Assembly: GCA_023426545.1 (NCBI GenBank)
Contig: JAFAAN010000029.1
Span: 1-64,000 of the forward strand
Origin: Pseudomonadota bacterium
GTDB taxonomy: Bacteria; Myxococcota; Myxococcia; Myxococcales; Myxococcaceae
DNA length: 64,000 nucleotides
Direction of reading: 5' to 3'
Below are positions 1-9,432 of this stretch, piece after piece. A program made the position numbers and the translations under genes. The number at the start of each line of letters is the position of its first letter. Within the stretch, counting starts at the first letter, position 1. Under the pieces are notes generated by a model that saw only the letters and a program-made list of their open reading frames with translations, ran no database searches and was not told where the DNA came from.

Positions 1-356
1 GGGACAAGTCCTTCCGGCCGATGGGGCTGCTGCTGAAGGAGGCGCTGGGCAGCGTGGTGGCGCTGGACATGGCGTACAACAGCGGCTCGGCGTGGATTTG
101 CGCGGTGGACGGCAAGGGTGTGAAGGACCAGCTGGACTGTGGCGTGCGTGAGGCGAAGGGGCGGGACAACGGCGACCGCTTCTTCCTGCACACGTGGGAC
201 GGCACGAATGGAGACGGCTACCACGGCGTCTTCTACGTGGGCGCGGTGAACGCGTCAGCGCCAGCGGTACACAAGGGGCTCGGTCGTCCGGGCGCGGGGG
301 ACAAGTCGACGTCTCCGCTCGAGGAGGCCGGGCCGCGGATGGCCTCCGTTCGCTGA
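1..356 (+). CDS. Unknown protein, C-terminal part (cut by window edge)
   Basis: An open frame enters from the left edge (first complete codon at 3) and stops at a TGA at 354-356. About 117 residues are visible, with no in-frame stop and good third-position GC. The visible part contains a stretch around NSGSAWICAVDGKG and a second cysteine (QLDCGV), then FFLHTWDGTNGDGYHGVFYVG, and ends in a proline/glycine-rich tail. The mix of aromatic and glycine residues would suit an exported beta-rich protein, but I do not recognise the family. An internal ATG at 21 has no convincing ribosome-binding site, so I treat this as the 3' end of a longer gene. The argE gene follows 74 bases downstream on the same strand. 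Confidence 0.5.
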   Translation, partial: DKSFRPMGLLLKEALGSVVALDMAYNSGSAWICAVDGKGVKDQLDCGVREAKGRDNGDRFFLHTWDGTNGDGYHGVFYVGAVNASAPAVHKGLGRPGAGDKSTSPLEEAGPRMASVR

Positions 357-430
357 GGACACCTGGGGGAGGATAGGGCCTTCCGGGGGCCGGCGTGCCG
401 TGGCATGACCGGTCCCTGGAGGTTCTACCC

Positions 431-1567
431 ATGAGTGACACGCTGCCCGCACTGCGGGCCACCCTGTCGGAGCTGGTGGCGATGGACACCACGTCCTCAC
501 GCCCCAACGCTCCGCTCATCGACTACGCGCAGGCCCGCCTGGAGGCCGCGGGCTTCAGCGCGGAGCGGCAGAGGTACACGGACGACGCGGGGGTGGAGAA
601 GTTCAACCTCGTCGCTGTGAAGGGCGGCAGTGGCCGCGCCGCGCTGGCCCTGGTGGGCCACTCCGATTGTGTCCCGTATGACGCGGCCTGGACGGACGCG
701 CTGCGGCTCACGGAGAAGGACGGCCGGCTCTATGCGCGGGGCGCGTGCGACACCAAGGGCTTCATCGCCTGTGCGCTGCACGCCGCCGTGCACGCCGAGC
801 AGGTGAAGGCGCCGCTGATGGTGGTGCTCACCGCGGACGAAGAGGTGGGGCTGACGGGGGCCAAGAAGCTCGTGGAGGCGGGGCTGGGCCGTGCGCGGCA
901 CGCGATTGTGGGCGAGCCCACGCGCCTCATTCCGGTGCGCGCCAACAAGGGCTACTGCCTGGCCGAGGTGGATGTGCTGGGGAAGGAGGGGCACAGCGCC
1001 TATCCGGAGTCGGGCGCGTCCGCCATCTTCCGCGCGGGCCGGTTCCTCCAGCGCCTGGAGCACCTGGCGCTGACGGTGCTGCGCGAGGAGCGTGACGAAG
1101 GCTTCCAGCCGCCCTTCACCACCGTCAACGTGGGTGTCATCCAGGGCGGCAAGGCGAAGAACGTCATTCCCGGCGCCTGCCGCTTCATCGTGGAGTGGCG
1201 GCCCATTCCCGGGCAGCCGCCGGAGCGGGTCTCCCAGATGCTGGAGACCATCCGCCAGGAGCTGGTGCGCGACGAGCCCGCCTACGAGGCCCGCATCCGT
1301 GTGGTCCGCACGGACCGGGGTGTGAATACGCGTGCGGACGCGGAGGTGGTGCGCTTCCTCGCGGAGGCCAGCGGCAACGCGCCCGAGACGGTGTCCTTCG
1401 GCACCGAGGCCCCGCAGATGACGGAGCTGGGCGCGGAGGCGGTGGTGTTCGGCCCCGGGGACATCCGCGTGGCACACCAGACGGGCGAGTACGTGCCGGT
1501 GGAGGACCTGGTGCGCTGCGAGGCCATCCTGTCGCGCGCCGTGGCCCACTTCTGCGGCGGGCGCTGA
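431..1567 (+). CDS. argE: Acetylornithine deacetylase (M20 family metallopeptidase)
   Basis: Predicted 378-residue cytoplasmic zinc hydrolase that removes the acetyl group from N2-acetylornithine in arginine biosynthesis. The ATG at 431 is chosen because a GGAGG lies at 418-422; an upstream in-frame ATG at 395 has none. M20 motifs are visible in order: GHSDCVPYD with metal ligand His77, CDTKGF with the bridging Asp107, the catalytic ADEEVG (Glu137 and Glu138), GEPT with Glu162, and a C-terminal VAHQTGEY with His349. Length matches E. coli ArgE (about 383). M20 members vary in substrate, so another N-acyl amino acid deacylase or a succinyl-diaminopimelate desuccinylase is possible, but the length and the motif spacing favour ArgE. 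It is convergent with mfd. Confidence 0.85.
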   Translation: MSDTLPALRATLSELVAMDTTSSRPNAPLIDYAQARLEAAGFSAERQRYTDDAGVEKFNLVAVKGGSGRAALALVGHSDCVPYDAAWTDALRLTEKDGRLYARGACDTKGFIACALHAAVHAEQVKAPLMVVLTADEEVGLTGAKKLVEAGLGRARHAIVGEPTRLIPVRANKGYCLAEVDVLGKEGHSAYPESGASAIFRAGRFLQRLEHLALTVLREERDEGFQPPFTTVNVGVIQGGKAKNVIPGACRFIVEWRPIPGQPPERVSQMLETIRQELVRDEPAYEARIRVVRTDRGVNTRADAEVVRFLAEASGNAPETVSFGTEAPQMTELGAEAVVFGPGDIRVAHQTGEYVPVEDLVRCEAILSRAVAHFCGGR

Positions 1568-1626
1568 GGGCTCTCCGGGAAGGGGCTGTGCAAGGCGGAC
1601 GACGCCCGCTCGCGGCGGAGGTGAGG

Positions 1627-1665
1627 CCGCGGCGGGGGGCGACGCGTGAAGCCGCTCCGCCGCGG
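1627..1665. terminator. GC-rich inverted repeat between convergent argE and mfd
   Basis: CCGCGGCGG at 1627-1635 is perfectly inverted as CCGCCGCGG at 1657-1665, with a 21-base loop. It lies in the 148-base gap between two convergent genes, where a bidirectional terminator is expected. No T-tract follows on either strand, so intrinsic termination is not certain. Confidence 0.35.
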
Positions 1666-1715
1666 TCCTCCTGGCGGGGCGGCAACGAGGCGCCGCCGCG
1701 ACCTTGCGCCGCTGC

Positions 1716-4700
1716 CTAGGCCTGCGGCAGCGCGCAGTGGCCCAGGTCCCTCAGCACCTTCTTGGCTTCGGCGATGAGGTCGTGGCCGCTGGCGCCCTGC
1801 GGCGCGCGGGCGATGAGCTTCATGTCCGGCGTGAGGCGGTAGACGCCCTTGGAGCGTTGCACCAGGGCCGCCACCTTCGGGCCGTCCAGCAGCGCGTCCG
1901 CGCCCAATGTCACCGCCAGCCGGCTGGTGCTCACCTCCAGGCCGCGCAGCCGCAAGTCGCGCATGTCGATCTTCAGCAGCGTCAGCTCGGACAGGTTGTC
2001 CACCTCGTCCGGCGCCTCACCGTATCGGTCCACCAGCTCCGCGCGCAGGTCCGTCACCTCGTCCGGGTGGCTGGCCTGGCTGAAGCGCTTGTAGAAGACG
2101 AGCCGCTGGTGGACGTCGCTGACGTAGTCGTCCGGGATGAGGGCCGGCATGGGCAGCGTGACGTCCGGCTCGATTTGCACCTTGGGCGGCTGGCCCTGCA
2201 GCTCCGCGACGGCTTCCTCCAGCAGCTGCGCGTACATGTCGAAGCCAATCTCGGCAATCGCGCCCGACTGCTTGTCGCCCAGCAGGTTGCCCGCGCCGCG
2301 AATCTCCAGGTCATGACTGGCGATGGAGAAGCCCGCGCCCAGCTCGGTGAAGTTCTGGAGCACCTCCAGGCGCCGCTGCGCGTCCTTCGTCACCGCCCGG
2401 CGCGAGGGCACCAGCAGGTACGCATACGCGCGCTCCTTGGAGCGGCCTACGCGACCGCGGAGCTGGTAGAGCTGCGCCAGGCCGAACTGGTCCGCCCGGT
2501 TCACGATCATCGTGTTGGCGCTGGAGATGTCGATGCCACTCTCGATGATGCTGGTGCACAGCAGCACCTGGTACTTCTTCTCCGTGAAGGCGAGCATCAC
2601 CTTCTCGAGCTGGCCCTCGCCCATCTGCCCGTGCGCCACGCCGATGGTGACGTGGGGCACCAGGGTCCGCAGCTGCGTCTCGATGGACGGCAGCGACTCC
2701 ACGCGGTTGTGGACGAAGAACACCTGCCCGCCGCGCGCCACCTCGCGCTCGATGGCCTCCTTGACCACCTGCTCGTCATACTTCATCACGAAGGTGCGGA
2801 TGGCCCGGCGGTCCTGCGGCGGGGTGGCGATGATGCTCATGTCGCGCACGCCGGACATGCTCATGTGCAGGGTGCGGGGAATGGGCGTGGCCGTCAGCGT
2901 GAGCACGTCAATCTGCGAGCGCCACTTCTTCAGCGACTCCTTCTGCTTCACGCCGAAGCGCTGCTCCTCGTCGACCACCATCAGGCCCAGCTCCTTGAAG
3001 GCCACCTCGCCGCCGAGCAGCTTGTGGGTGCCGATGAGGATGTCGACCTTGCCCTCCTTGGCCCGCTTGAGGATTTCGCGCACCTCCGGCGCCTTCTTCA
3101 GCCCGGAGATGACCTCCACCGTGACGGGGTAGTCCTTGAAGCGCTTCTTGAACGACAGGTAGTGCTGCTGCGCCAGCACCGTGGTGGGGACCAGCACCGC
3201 CACCTGCTTGCGGTCCAGCGCGGCCTTGAAGGCGGCGCGCATGGCCACCTCCGTCTTGCCGTAGCCCACGTCGCCGCAGACGAGCCGGTCCATGGGCTCG
3301 GCCTTCTGCATGTCCGCGAGGACGTCCTCGATGGCCTTGGCCTGGTCCGGCGTCTCCTCGAACTCGAAGTCCGCTTCGAATTGGGCGAAGTACCGGTCCG
3401 GCGCGCTGAAGGCGTGGCCGGGGTGCGCCTTGCGCGCGGCGGCAATCTGGAGGAGCTCCGCCGCCATCTTGAGGAGCTGCTCCTTGACGCGCTTCTTCGT
3501 CTTCTCCCAGCTCGTGCCGCCCAGCTTGTCGAGCTGCACCTGGGACGGGTCGCCGCCGGAGAACTTCTGGATGAGCCGCATGCGGCCCACTGGCAGGTAG
3601 ATTTTGTCCCGGCCCGCGTACTCCAGGACGAGGAAGTCCCCGGGCACGCCGTTGACCTCCATCTTCGTCAGGCCCGCATAGCGGCCGATGCCGAAGTCGG
3701 TGTGGACGATGAGGTCGCCTTCCTTCAGGTCCCCGAAGCCCGAACCGAACGCGTCCAGCTTCTTGCTGCGCCGGGGACGTCGGCGCGCGCGGACGCCGAA
3801 AATCTCCTCGTCCGCGAGCACCGCGAGCCCACCCGGCCCGTCCACGAAGCCGTGGCTCACCTCGCCCGTGAAGAGGTGCGCGCGGATGGACGGCTCGTAC
3901 AGCGTCAGCGCGTCCTCCAGGGGCTCGGTGTGCACCTTCACCGCCACGCCACGGTCCAGCAGCAGCCGCTTCAGCCGGTCCGCCTGGCTCAGCGTGCCGC
4001 AGGCCACCACGCAGGCCACGCGCAGCTCCCGCCAGCGCTCCAGCCGCTCGACCAGCGGGGACAGCGCGCCCTCCTCGCCGTGGTGCGCGAGGATGGCCTC
4101 GCGTAGGTCCTGGGTGCCGCCGAAGCGGAAGTGTACCGGCGGGTGTTCGGACTGCGCCAGGGACAGGCCGCCGCCCTCCACCACGCGGTAGGCGCGCAGC
4201 CGCTGGTCCAGGTCCTCGCGGGAGAGGAAGTGCTCCAGGGGCGGGCAGCTCAGCTCCTGACGCTCCTCGGCCGCGGCATATGAGCGCTCCAACTCCGCCC
4301 ACAGCGCGTCCACCGCGCGGTCCTGCCCCAGCGGGTCGTCCAGGTAGAAGACGGGGGCCTCGGGGCTCCAGTCGCGCAGGAAGTCGAACACCGTGGACAG
4401 CCCGCCCTCGAAGAAGCCGGGCAACAGCCCTTCCAGGCCGAAGCCGGGGAGGCCCTCGCGCAGGGCCTCCAACTGCTCGCGCAGCCGGGTGGTGGGCAGG
4501 TTGATGCGGTCGGCCACCGCGCGGGCGGCGGACTCGGCGCGGGGGCGTGTCTCGTCCGTGAGGAGGACCTCGCGCGCGGGCACCAGGTGCACGTCCTTGA
4601 GCGCGTCCACCGTGCGCTGTGATTGCGGGTCGAAGACGCGGATGGACTCGATGGTGTCGCCGAAGAACTCCAGGCGGACGGGCTTGTCGTAGAGCGGGCT

Positions 4701-5282
4701 GAAGACGTCCAGCAGGCCGCCGCGCACGCTGAAGGTGCCCACGTCCTCCACCAGCGGGCTGTTCTGGTAGCCCATGCGCGCCAGCCGGAGCGCCAGCGAG
4801 TCGCGGTCGAAGTCCTCGCCCACGGACACCCGCGCGGCCAGCGAGCGCATCACCGCCAATGGAAGCACGCGGCGGTACAGCGCGCGCACGGACAGCACCA
4901 GCACGGGAAAGCGCGTGCCCTGGCCCAGGTGGAAGAGGGCGCCCAGCCGCTCCGTGACGACGGTCGCGTCGGGCGACACCTCGTCGTAGGGCAGCACCTC
5001 ATCGGCGGGCAGCCGCAGCACGCGCGGCGCCAGCAGGTTGCCCGTGCCTCCCAGAAAGAAGGACAGGTCGGCGGCGAGCGCGTCCGCGGCTTCTTCGTCC
5101 ACCGCGACGCAGACCAGCGGCGCCTTCAGCGTGGCGTGCAGGCGGGCGAGCACATGCCCACGCGCCGCGCCCTTGAGCCCCTGCGTATGGACCCGCTGTC
5201 CCACCTGAAGCGCGTCGACCACCTGGGCGAATGGGTCGCCCGCCGCACCGCCGTCCTGCGTCTGTATGAAGGAAGTGTCCAT
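1716..5282 (-). CDS. mfd: Transcription-repair coupling factor
   Basis: 1188-residue SF2 translocase that displaces RNA polymerase stalled at DNA lesions and recruits UvrA. Visible modules are: an N-terminal UvrB-like region (about residues 1-350); a CarD/RID-type RNA polymerase interaction domain around residues 515-580 (GDLIVHTDFGIGRYAGL); the helicase core with Walker A GDVGYGKT at 670-677 and DEEQ box at 771-774; the second RecA domain with IIESGIDISSANT and QLRGRVGRS; and the C-terminal TRCF/D7 domain. Length is close to E. coli Mfd (1148). The ATG at 5282 gives a normal Mfd N-terminus. The gene stands alone and is divergent from the sensor kinase at 5452. Confidence 0.97.
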   Translation of the reverse strand: MDTSFIQTQDGGAAGDPFAQVVDALQVGQRVHTQGLKGAARGHVLARLHATLKAPLVCVAVDEEAADALAADLSFFLGGTGNLLAPRVLRLPADEVLPYDEVSPDATVVTERLGALFHLGQGTRFPVLVLSVRALYRRVLPLAVMRSLAARVSVGEDFDRDSLALRLARMGYQNSPLVEDVGTFSVRGGLLDVFSPLYDKPVRLEFFGDTIESIRVFDPQSQRTVDALKDVHLVPAREVLLTDETRPRAESAARAVADRINLPTTRLREQLEALREGLPGFGLEGLLPGFFEGGLSTVFDFLRDWSPEAPVFYLDDPLGQDRAVDALWAELERSYAAAEERQELSCPPLEHFLSREDLDQRLRAYRVVEGGGLSLAQSEHPPVHFRFGGTQDLREAILAHHGEEGALSPLVERLERWRELRVACVVACGTLSQADRLKRLLLDRGVAVKVHTEPLEDALTLYEPSIRAHLFTGEVSHGFVDGPGGLAVLADEEIFGVRARRRPRRSKKLDAFGSGFGDLKEGDLIVHTDFGIGRYAGLTKMEVNGVPGDFLVLEYAGRDKIYLPVGRMRLIQKFSGGDPSQVQLDKLGGTSWEKTKKRVKEQLLKMAAELLQIAAARKAHPGHAFSAPDRYFAQFEADFEFEETPDQAKAIEDVLADMQKAEPMDRLVCGDVGYGKTEVAMRAAFKAALDRKQVAVLVPTTVLAQQHYLSFKKRFKDYPVTVEVISGLKKAPEVREILKRAKEGKVDILIGTHKLLGGEVAFKELGLMVVDEEQRFGVKQKESLKKWRSQIDVLTLTATPIPRTLHMSMSGVRDMSIIATPPQDRRAIRTFVMKYDEQVVKEAIEREVARGGQVFFVHNRVESLPSIETQLRTLVPHVTIGVAHGQMGEGQLEKVMLAFTEKKYQVLLCTSIIESGIDISSANTMIVNRADQFGLAQLYQLRGRVGRSKERAYAYLLVPSRRAVTKDAQRRLEVLQNFTELGAGFSIASHDLEIRGAGNLLGDKQSGAIAEIGFDMYAQLLEEAVAELQGQPPKVQIEPDVTLPMPALIPDDYVSDVHQRLVFYKRFSQASHPDEVTDLRAELVDRYGEAPDEVDNLSELTLLKIDMRDLRLRGLEVSTSRLAVTLGADALLDGPKVAALVQRSKGVYRLTPDMKLIARAPQGASGHDLIAEAKKVLRDLGHCALPQA

Positions 5283-5451
5283 GAGTGGACCTTGAGGGCC
5301 CCGGCGTAATTAGGAGCCCGCCCCTGTCAGGTCAACGACGGAGCGCGGTAGGTGTCGAACGAAACAGGAGAAATCGGAAGCTCTGGTTAGCTCGGTCACT
5401 GTTCAGCCACCCCGGGGACCGGTTGGCCGAGCCCCCAGTTGCGGGGTTAGG

Positions 5452-6993
5452 GTGACTCACAACGGCAGCATCGGGGGCCACGCCGACATGTCTTCTGGCC
5501 GTGGAATCAACAGGAGCCTTGGCACGGGAGAAGGGGATTCTCCGTCGGAGGCGGTGGCCGTCCTGCGGAGCGTCCGCTCCGCGGCGGGCGGCATCATCGA
5601 CTTCGAGTGCGTGTCCGCCAATCCCCACGCGGAGCGCTGGCTCGGGGGGGAGCCGGGGCGCCTGGTGCGAAGCCGGCTGCTGGAGGCCGCGCCCTGGGTG
5701 CGTGAGGGCGGCCTGTTCTGCGCATGTGTCCACGCGGCGACGCACCGCATTCCGGAGCTGGCCCGTGTGTCGCGGCAGTCACCCATGGGCACCATGTGGT
5801 TGCAGGCACGCGTGGCGCCCTGTGACGACGGCGTGGTGCTCTTCCTGGAGGACCTCACCGAGCGCATGGCCGCCGAGGAGGCGCTGCGGCGGGACCACGA
5901 TTTGCTGAACGCCGTCATCGAGAGCGCCACCGACGCCATCTACGTGAAGGACGCGGCGGGGCGATACATCCTCATCAACCCCGCCACCGCGAGCGCCTTC
6001 CACCGGGCACCTCGCGACATCCTCGGGCGCACGGACGCGGAGCTGCTGGGGGCCGAGAGGGCCGCGCCCACGCTGGAGCACGACCGCGAGGTGTTGCGCT
6101 CCGGACAGACGGCCACCTACGAGGGCCCGGAGGGTGGACCGGGAACGGACCGCATCTGGCACACGACGAAGGGCGTGCTGCGCCGGGGTGACGGCACCGT
6201 GTACGGGCTCTTCGGCATCTGTCGCGACGTCACCGCCCGGCGCCGCCAGGAGCTGGAGCGCGAGGAGGAGGCGCGCTTCCAGGAGCGCTTCATCGGCGTG
6301 CTGGGACACGACCTGGGCAACCCGCTGGCCGCGGTGCGGTTGTCCTCCGCGGCGCTGCTGGCCCGCGACTCGCTGCCTCCGGAAGTCCGGCGCGTGGTGG
6401 CGCGCATCGACGGGAGCGCCGAGCGGATGGCGCGGCTGGTGAAACAGTTGCTCGACTTCACCCGGGCCCGGATGGCCGGAGGCATCCCCCTGCGCCCGCA
6501 CGAGGTGAGCATGGAGGACGTCTGCCGCCGCATCATCGCCGAGCTGGAGCCGGCACATCCGGCGTGCAGCGTCCGCCTGGAGGTGGACGGCGAGTCCCGC
6601 GGCATCTGGGACGAGGAGCGCCTGGGGCAGGTGCTGTCCAACCTGCTGGGCAACGCCCTGCAACACAGTCCGGAGGGGAGCCCGGTGCGGGTGCGGCTGG
6701 CCGCGAAGGACCCCTTCTTCCAGCGCGTGGAGGTCCATAACGGCGGGCCGCCCATCCCCGAGGCGCTACGCCCGCGGCTCTTCTCGCCGTTCCATGGGGT
6801 GCCACCCGAGCCCGGTCAGCCGAAGCCGAAGCACCAGGGCCTGGGGCTGGGGCTCTACATCGTGTCGCAAATCGTGACGGCACACGGCGGCTGGATGGAT
6901 GTGGCCTCGTCGGTGGACACGGGGACGTGCTTCTCGGTGACGCTGCCTCGCATCACCCGGCCGCTCGGAGGGGTACCGGGCGGGAGTGCCTGA
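5452..6993 (+). CDS. PAS-domain sensor histidine kinase (orphan)
   Basis: About 513 residues with no transmembrane segment, so a cytosolic kinase. There is a first PAS-like region at about residues 30-125, and a second clear PAS at about 145-270 (AVIESATDAIYVKDAAGRY). A HisKA domain carries the phospho-acceptor in GHDLGNP (His286 from this start). An HATPase domain has an N-box (NLLGNALQHS), a short G1 region and a G2 box (GLGLGLYIVSQIV). No response regulator is adjacent, so it is an orphan kinase, as is common in myxobacteria. The start is uncertain: GTG at 5452 opens the frame, but ATG at 5488 (12 codons later) is equally plausible and neither has a strong ribosome-binding site. It is convergent with the gene at 7012. 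Confidence 0.88.
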   Translation: MTHNGSIGGHADMSSGRGINRSLGTGEGDSPSEAVAVLRSVRSAAGGIIDFECVSANPHAERWLGGEPGRLVRSRLLEAAPWVREGGLFCACVHAATHRIPELARVSRQSPMGTMWLQARVAPCDDGVVLFLEDLTERMAAEEALRRDHDLLNAVIESATDAIYVKDAAGRYILINPATASAFHRAPRDILGRTDAELLGAERAAPTLEHDREVLRSGQTATYEGPEGGPGTDRIWHTTKGVLRRGDGTVYGLFGICRDVTARRRQELEREEEARFQERFIGVLGHDLGNPLAAVRLSSAALLARDSLPPEVRRVVARIDGSAERMARLVKQLLDFTRARMAGGIPLRPHEVSMEDVCRRIIAELEPAHPACSVRLEVDGESRGIWDEERLGQVLSNLLGNALQHSPEGSPVRVRLAAKDPFFQRVEVHNGGPPIPEALRPRLFSPFHGVPPEPGQPKPKHQGLGLGLYIVSQIVTAHGGWMDVASSVDTGTCFSVTLPRITRPLGGVPGGSA

Positions 6994-7011
6994 GTCGCGC
7001 GTGGCGGGCCG

Positions 7012-7335
7012 CTAGCGCTGGCCGAACTTCACGGCGGCCTGGAGGCGGATGACGTCGGTCAGCGCGCCCGGGTCCACCAGCTCCAGGGCCGCCTGCTGAG
7101 ACAGGCCGCCATATCGGCGCTTGCGGTAGTCCTCCTCGTCCTCTTCGCCGCCCTTCCCACCCTTGTCTCCCTTGTCGTCACCGCCCTTGCCGTCCCCCTG
7201 CGGTCGGAGCGACACCGGCTGGGCCGGAGAGAGCCCCTTCTCGATGTGCACCGACGAGAGCGCGTCCGCGCGCAGCGAGGTGAACAGGCTGGCCATGGAG
7301 AGGCAGAAGACGACGGCGACAGTGAGGTTCTTCAT
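7012..7335 (-). CDS. Small exported hypothetical protein with charged Gly/Asp/Lys tract
   Basis: 107 residues. The N-terminus MKNLTVAVVFCLSMASLFTS is a typical Sec signal peptide with likely cleavage near SLRADA. The mature part has a low-complexity tract of about 20 Gly, Asp, Lys and Glu residues, then a better-structured tail (YGGLSQQAALELVDPGALTD...). A GGAG-like sequence precedes the ATG. I do not recognise a family. It sits between the sensor kinase (convergent) and the minor-pilin operon (same strand, about 245 bases upstream). That gap holds no other gene I can support, so it may have its own promoter. It could be a periplasmic accessory to the pilus genes, but only position suggests this. 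Confidence 0.65.
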   Translation of the reverse strand: MKNLTVAVVFCLSMASLFTSLRADALSSVHIEKGLSPAQPVSLRPQGDGKGGDDKGDKGGKGGEEDEEDYRKRRYGGLSQQAALELVDPGALTDVIRLQAAVKFGQR

Positions 7336-7580
7336 GGGGGGGCTCCGTTTCTCAGGGGGGGACGCGCGGCTGCGAGCGGAAATTCACGAGGCGGAAGGCG
7401 CCCTCAAGGTGCGGAGGAGTCCCACTCGTGCGTCCATCTGCTCCAGCGTGAGCCGCAGGGTGAAGCGCTTCATCATCAGCAAGGGCTCCTCGTTGACCGC
7501 ACTCAAGGCTGGCGGCCCAGTGCGGAGCATACGCCGAAGCCGTGGGTTCGCACGCGTCACGGCGGCCCGCGGCGGCGCGC

Positions 7581-8225
7581 CTACTGGCAGCCCGGCGTGG
7601 AGGCGTGCTTGTCACAAGCCACGGGGCGCACCGCCGCCGTCAGCCGGTCCACCTGGAACACCAGCTCGGGCTTCCAATTCGGGACTTCGAGCGTCCCGTG
7701 GTTGCGCAGCAGCACCAGCCGCTCCGTGGGCGGCGGCTCGTCCATTGGCTCGCAGGCCCGCCCACCCGGCGCCGCGGGCGCGACGACGGGCGCGTCGTTG
7801 CCCGCGGGCTCCATCCAGCACAGGCCCACCAGCAGGCTCACGTCCAGCTTCGGGGGGATGACCAGCTCCGGCCCCACCTCCGGACACACGCAGCCGCTGA
7901 CGTCGCAGGCGTTGTCCAGGCACGCGGCGGAGGGGCAGACGGTGCCCCAGGCGTCGCTGCACGCCAGCGCCTCCCACCGCATGCGCGTCACGCGGCGGCC
8001 GTTCTCGTCCGCGACGCGGACGTTCAGCCGCACGGGCTGGTGGGTGGCGCGGGCCTTCTGTCGGGCCTCCTGCATCATCAACACCAGCTCCCGCTGCGCG
8101 CCGCCGAGGCGCTGGCGCTCCGTCATGCCCTGGAAGCCGGCCACGGAGAGGGTGGCGAAGAGGCCGACGAGGGCCACCACGACCATGACCTCCAGCAGCG
8201 TCATTCCGTTGTGACGTGGACGCAT
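7581..8225 (-). CDS. GspH/FimT-type minor pseudopilin
   Basis: 214-residue type IV pilin-like protein. The start is the ATG at 8225, one base after the pilW stop; the open frame continues upstream into pilW but without pilin features. The class III prepilin signal is N-G^MTLLEVMVVVALVG: short basic leader, Gly before cleavage, Glu at +5, then about 20 hydrophobic residues. The C-terminal part is cysteine-rich (CSDAWGTVCPSAACLDNACD), suggesting disulfides in the periplasmic head. It is the last gene of the operon pilX-pilY1-pilV-pilW-fimT. In the family, FimU/GspH-type subunits join the tip complex to the pilus shaft and help prime assembly. PilD is expected to process it; no pilD is in this window. 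Confidence 0.82.
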   Translation of the reverse strand: MRPRHNGMTLLEVMVVVALVGLFATLSVAGFQGMTERQRLGGAQRELVLMMQEARQKARATHQPVRLNVRVADENGRRVTRMRWEALACSDAWGTVCPSAACLDNACDVSGCVCPEVGPELVIPPKLDVSLLVGLCWMEPAGNDAPVVAPAAPGGRACEPMDEPPPTERLVLLRNHGTLEVPNWKPELVFQVDRLTAAVRPVACDKHASTPGCQ

Positions 8226-8226
8226 G

Positions 8227-9432
8227 TCAGTCCTCCGCTCCCACGAAGGCGAAGTTACGTGGCGCCAGCCGGACGACGGTGTGCCGGCGCTTGTGGCCAT
8301 CCCGGAGGTTGCCGTCCTCGTCCGTCGCGCCGGGGGCTTCGTTCCCGGTCAGCTCGACGCGCTGTGAGCGCGCGGTGATGGACAGCTCCACCACGCGCAC
8401 GTGGCGCATCAGCTCGTCGCCCGCGCTGCCCACGCCCGTGTCGGGCGGCGTGGGCACGCCAGGGTTCCAGGTCCACGTGACGTGCGCGGCGCAGGTCCCC
8501 TGGGTGCAGGTGTCCAGCGCGGGCCGCCCCGTGGCCACATCCGGGAAGTAGCGCACGGGGTCCGCCGGCGGCGCGGCCGGGGCCACCACGCCCAGGCGGA
8601 CCCGGAGCTGCTCGATGTCGTGGGACACGCCGCGATAGGCGTCCGGGCCCGCAGGGCCGTCCGCGTCCACCTCCAGCACCGGCCGCCCGTCCGGCCAGTT
8701 CACCCGGTAGCTCCGGCTGGAGATGGGGAGCAGGTACATGGGCGCCTCGGCCGACACGTTCCAGACGCCACCGGGAGCAGCGGCGTCGGGATGGCAGTTG
8801 CCGCCCGCGGGCGCGGGCCGGCCCGGGAGCCCTGGCGCCCACTCCACGCCGTCGTTCACCAGGTTCGTCACCTGGCCCACGCAGGCCCAGCCCCGCGTGG
8901 TCCTGTTACCAGGGCGCACCACCGCGATGAGCGCGTCATCCAGGAAGGCCGGAGGCGGCCGCGCCAGCTCGGAGAGGCACAGCCTGTTGTCCGCCCAGAC
9001 GGGCCCCCCGCCACCAGGGCCACAGCCCGTAAGCTGCACCATGCGGCCCGGGTCCGTCTCCCATAGATCGAGCGCATCCGAGCGCAGGCTCGCATCGGCC
9101 GGCGGGACGAATGAGGGGTCCTCCGCGAAGTCCGCCCGCGTCCGGACCCAGACGGCGTAGAACACGTCGGGCTCACCGGCGGCCAGCCGTCCCCCGGTGA
9201 GGGAGACGCTGCCAATGCCAGCGCCCGCCCGCTGCACGCTGAACCCCAGCAAGTCCCGCGCGGCCCGGCCCGTGTTCTGGGTCTCCATGATGCGCTCCTC
9301 CAGCAGGCCCCGCCGCTGGAGATGAACGCTCACGCCAATGGCCGCGGCGAGGACCACCATCGACAGGGCGGCGGCCACCATCAGCTCGATGAGGGTGAAG
9401 CCCCTGGGGCGCATGGAACGGGGGCGGCTCAT
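8227..9432 (-). CDS. pilW: PilW-family minor pilin
   Basis: 401-residue prepilin-like protein. The ATG at 9432 overlaps the pilV stop by 4 bases (ATGA). The prepilin motif R-G^FTLIELMVAAALSMVV has Glu at +5 and a hydrophobic helix, followed by a large periplasmic domain of about 370 residues with several cysteines (for example TGCGPGG and WACVGQV). PilW proteins are typically the largest minor pilins and form part of the priming and tip complex with PilV, PilX and PilY1. The open frame extends upstream for about 100 codons, but that part lies inside pilV and lacks coding character. I infer the name from motif, length and operon position. Confidence 0.85.
   Translation of the reverse strand: MSRPRSMRPRGFTLIELMVAAALSMVVLAAAIGVSVHLQRRGLLEERIMETQNTGRAARDLLGFSVQRAGAGIGSVSLTGGRLAAGEPDVFYAVWVRTRADFAEDPSFVPPADASLRSDALDLWETDPGRMVQLTGCGPGGGGPVWADNRLCLSELARPPPAFLDDALIAVVRPGNRTTRGWACVGQVTNLVNDGVEWAPGLPGRPAPAGGNCHPDAAAPGGVWNVSAEAPMYLLPISSRSYRVNWPDGRPVLEVDADGPAGPDAYRGVSHDIEQLRVRLGVVAPAAPPADPVRYFPDVATGRPALDTCTQGTCAAHVTWTWNPGVPTPPDTGVGSAGDELMRHVRVVELSITARSQRVELTGNEAPGATDEDGNLRDGHKRRHTVVRLAPRNFAFVGAED

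Noticed and set aside
1704..4106. 800-codon open frame antisense to mfd
   Set aside because: High third-position GC suppresses stops on the opposite strand. Composition is Arg/His/Leu-rich without motifs, while mfd has every family motif.
7352..7615. 87-codon minus-strand frame between the small exported protein gene and fimT
   Set aside because: Overlaps the fimT 3' end, has no ribosome-binding site and no coding bias.
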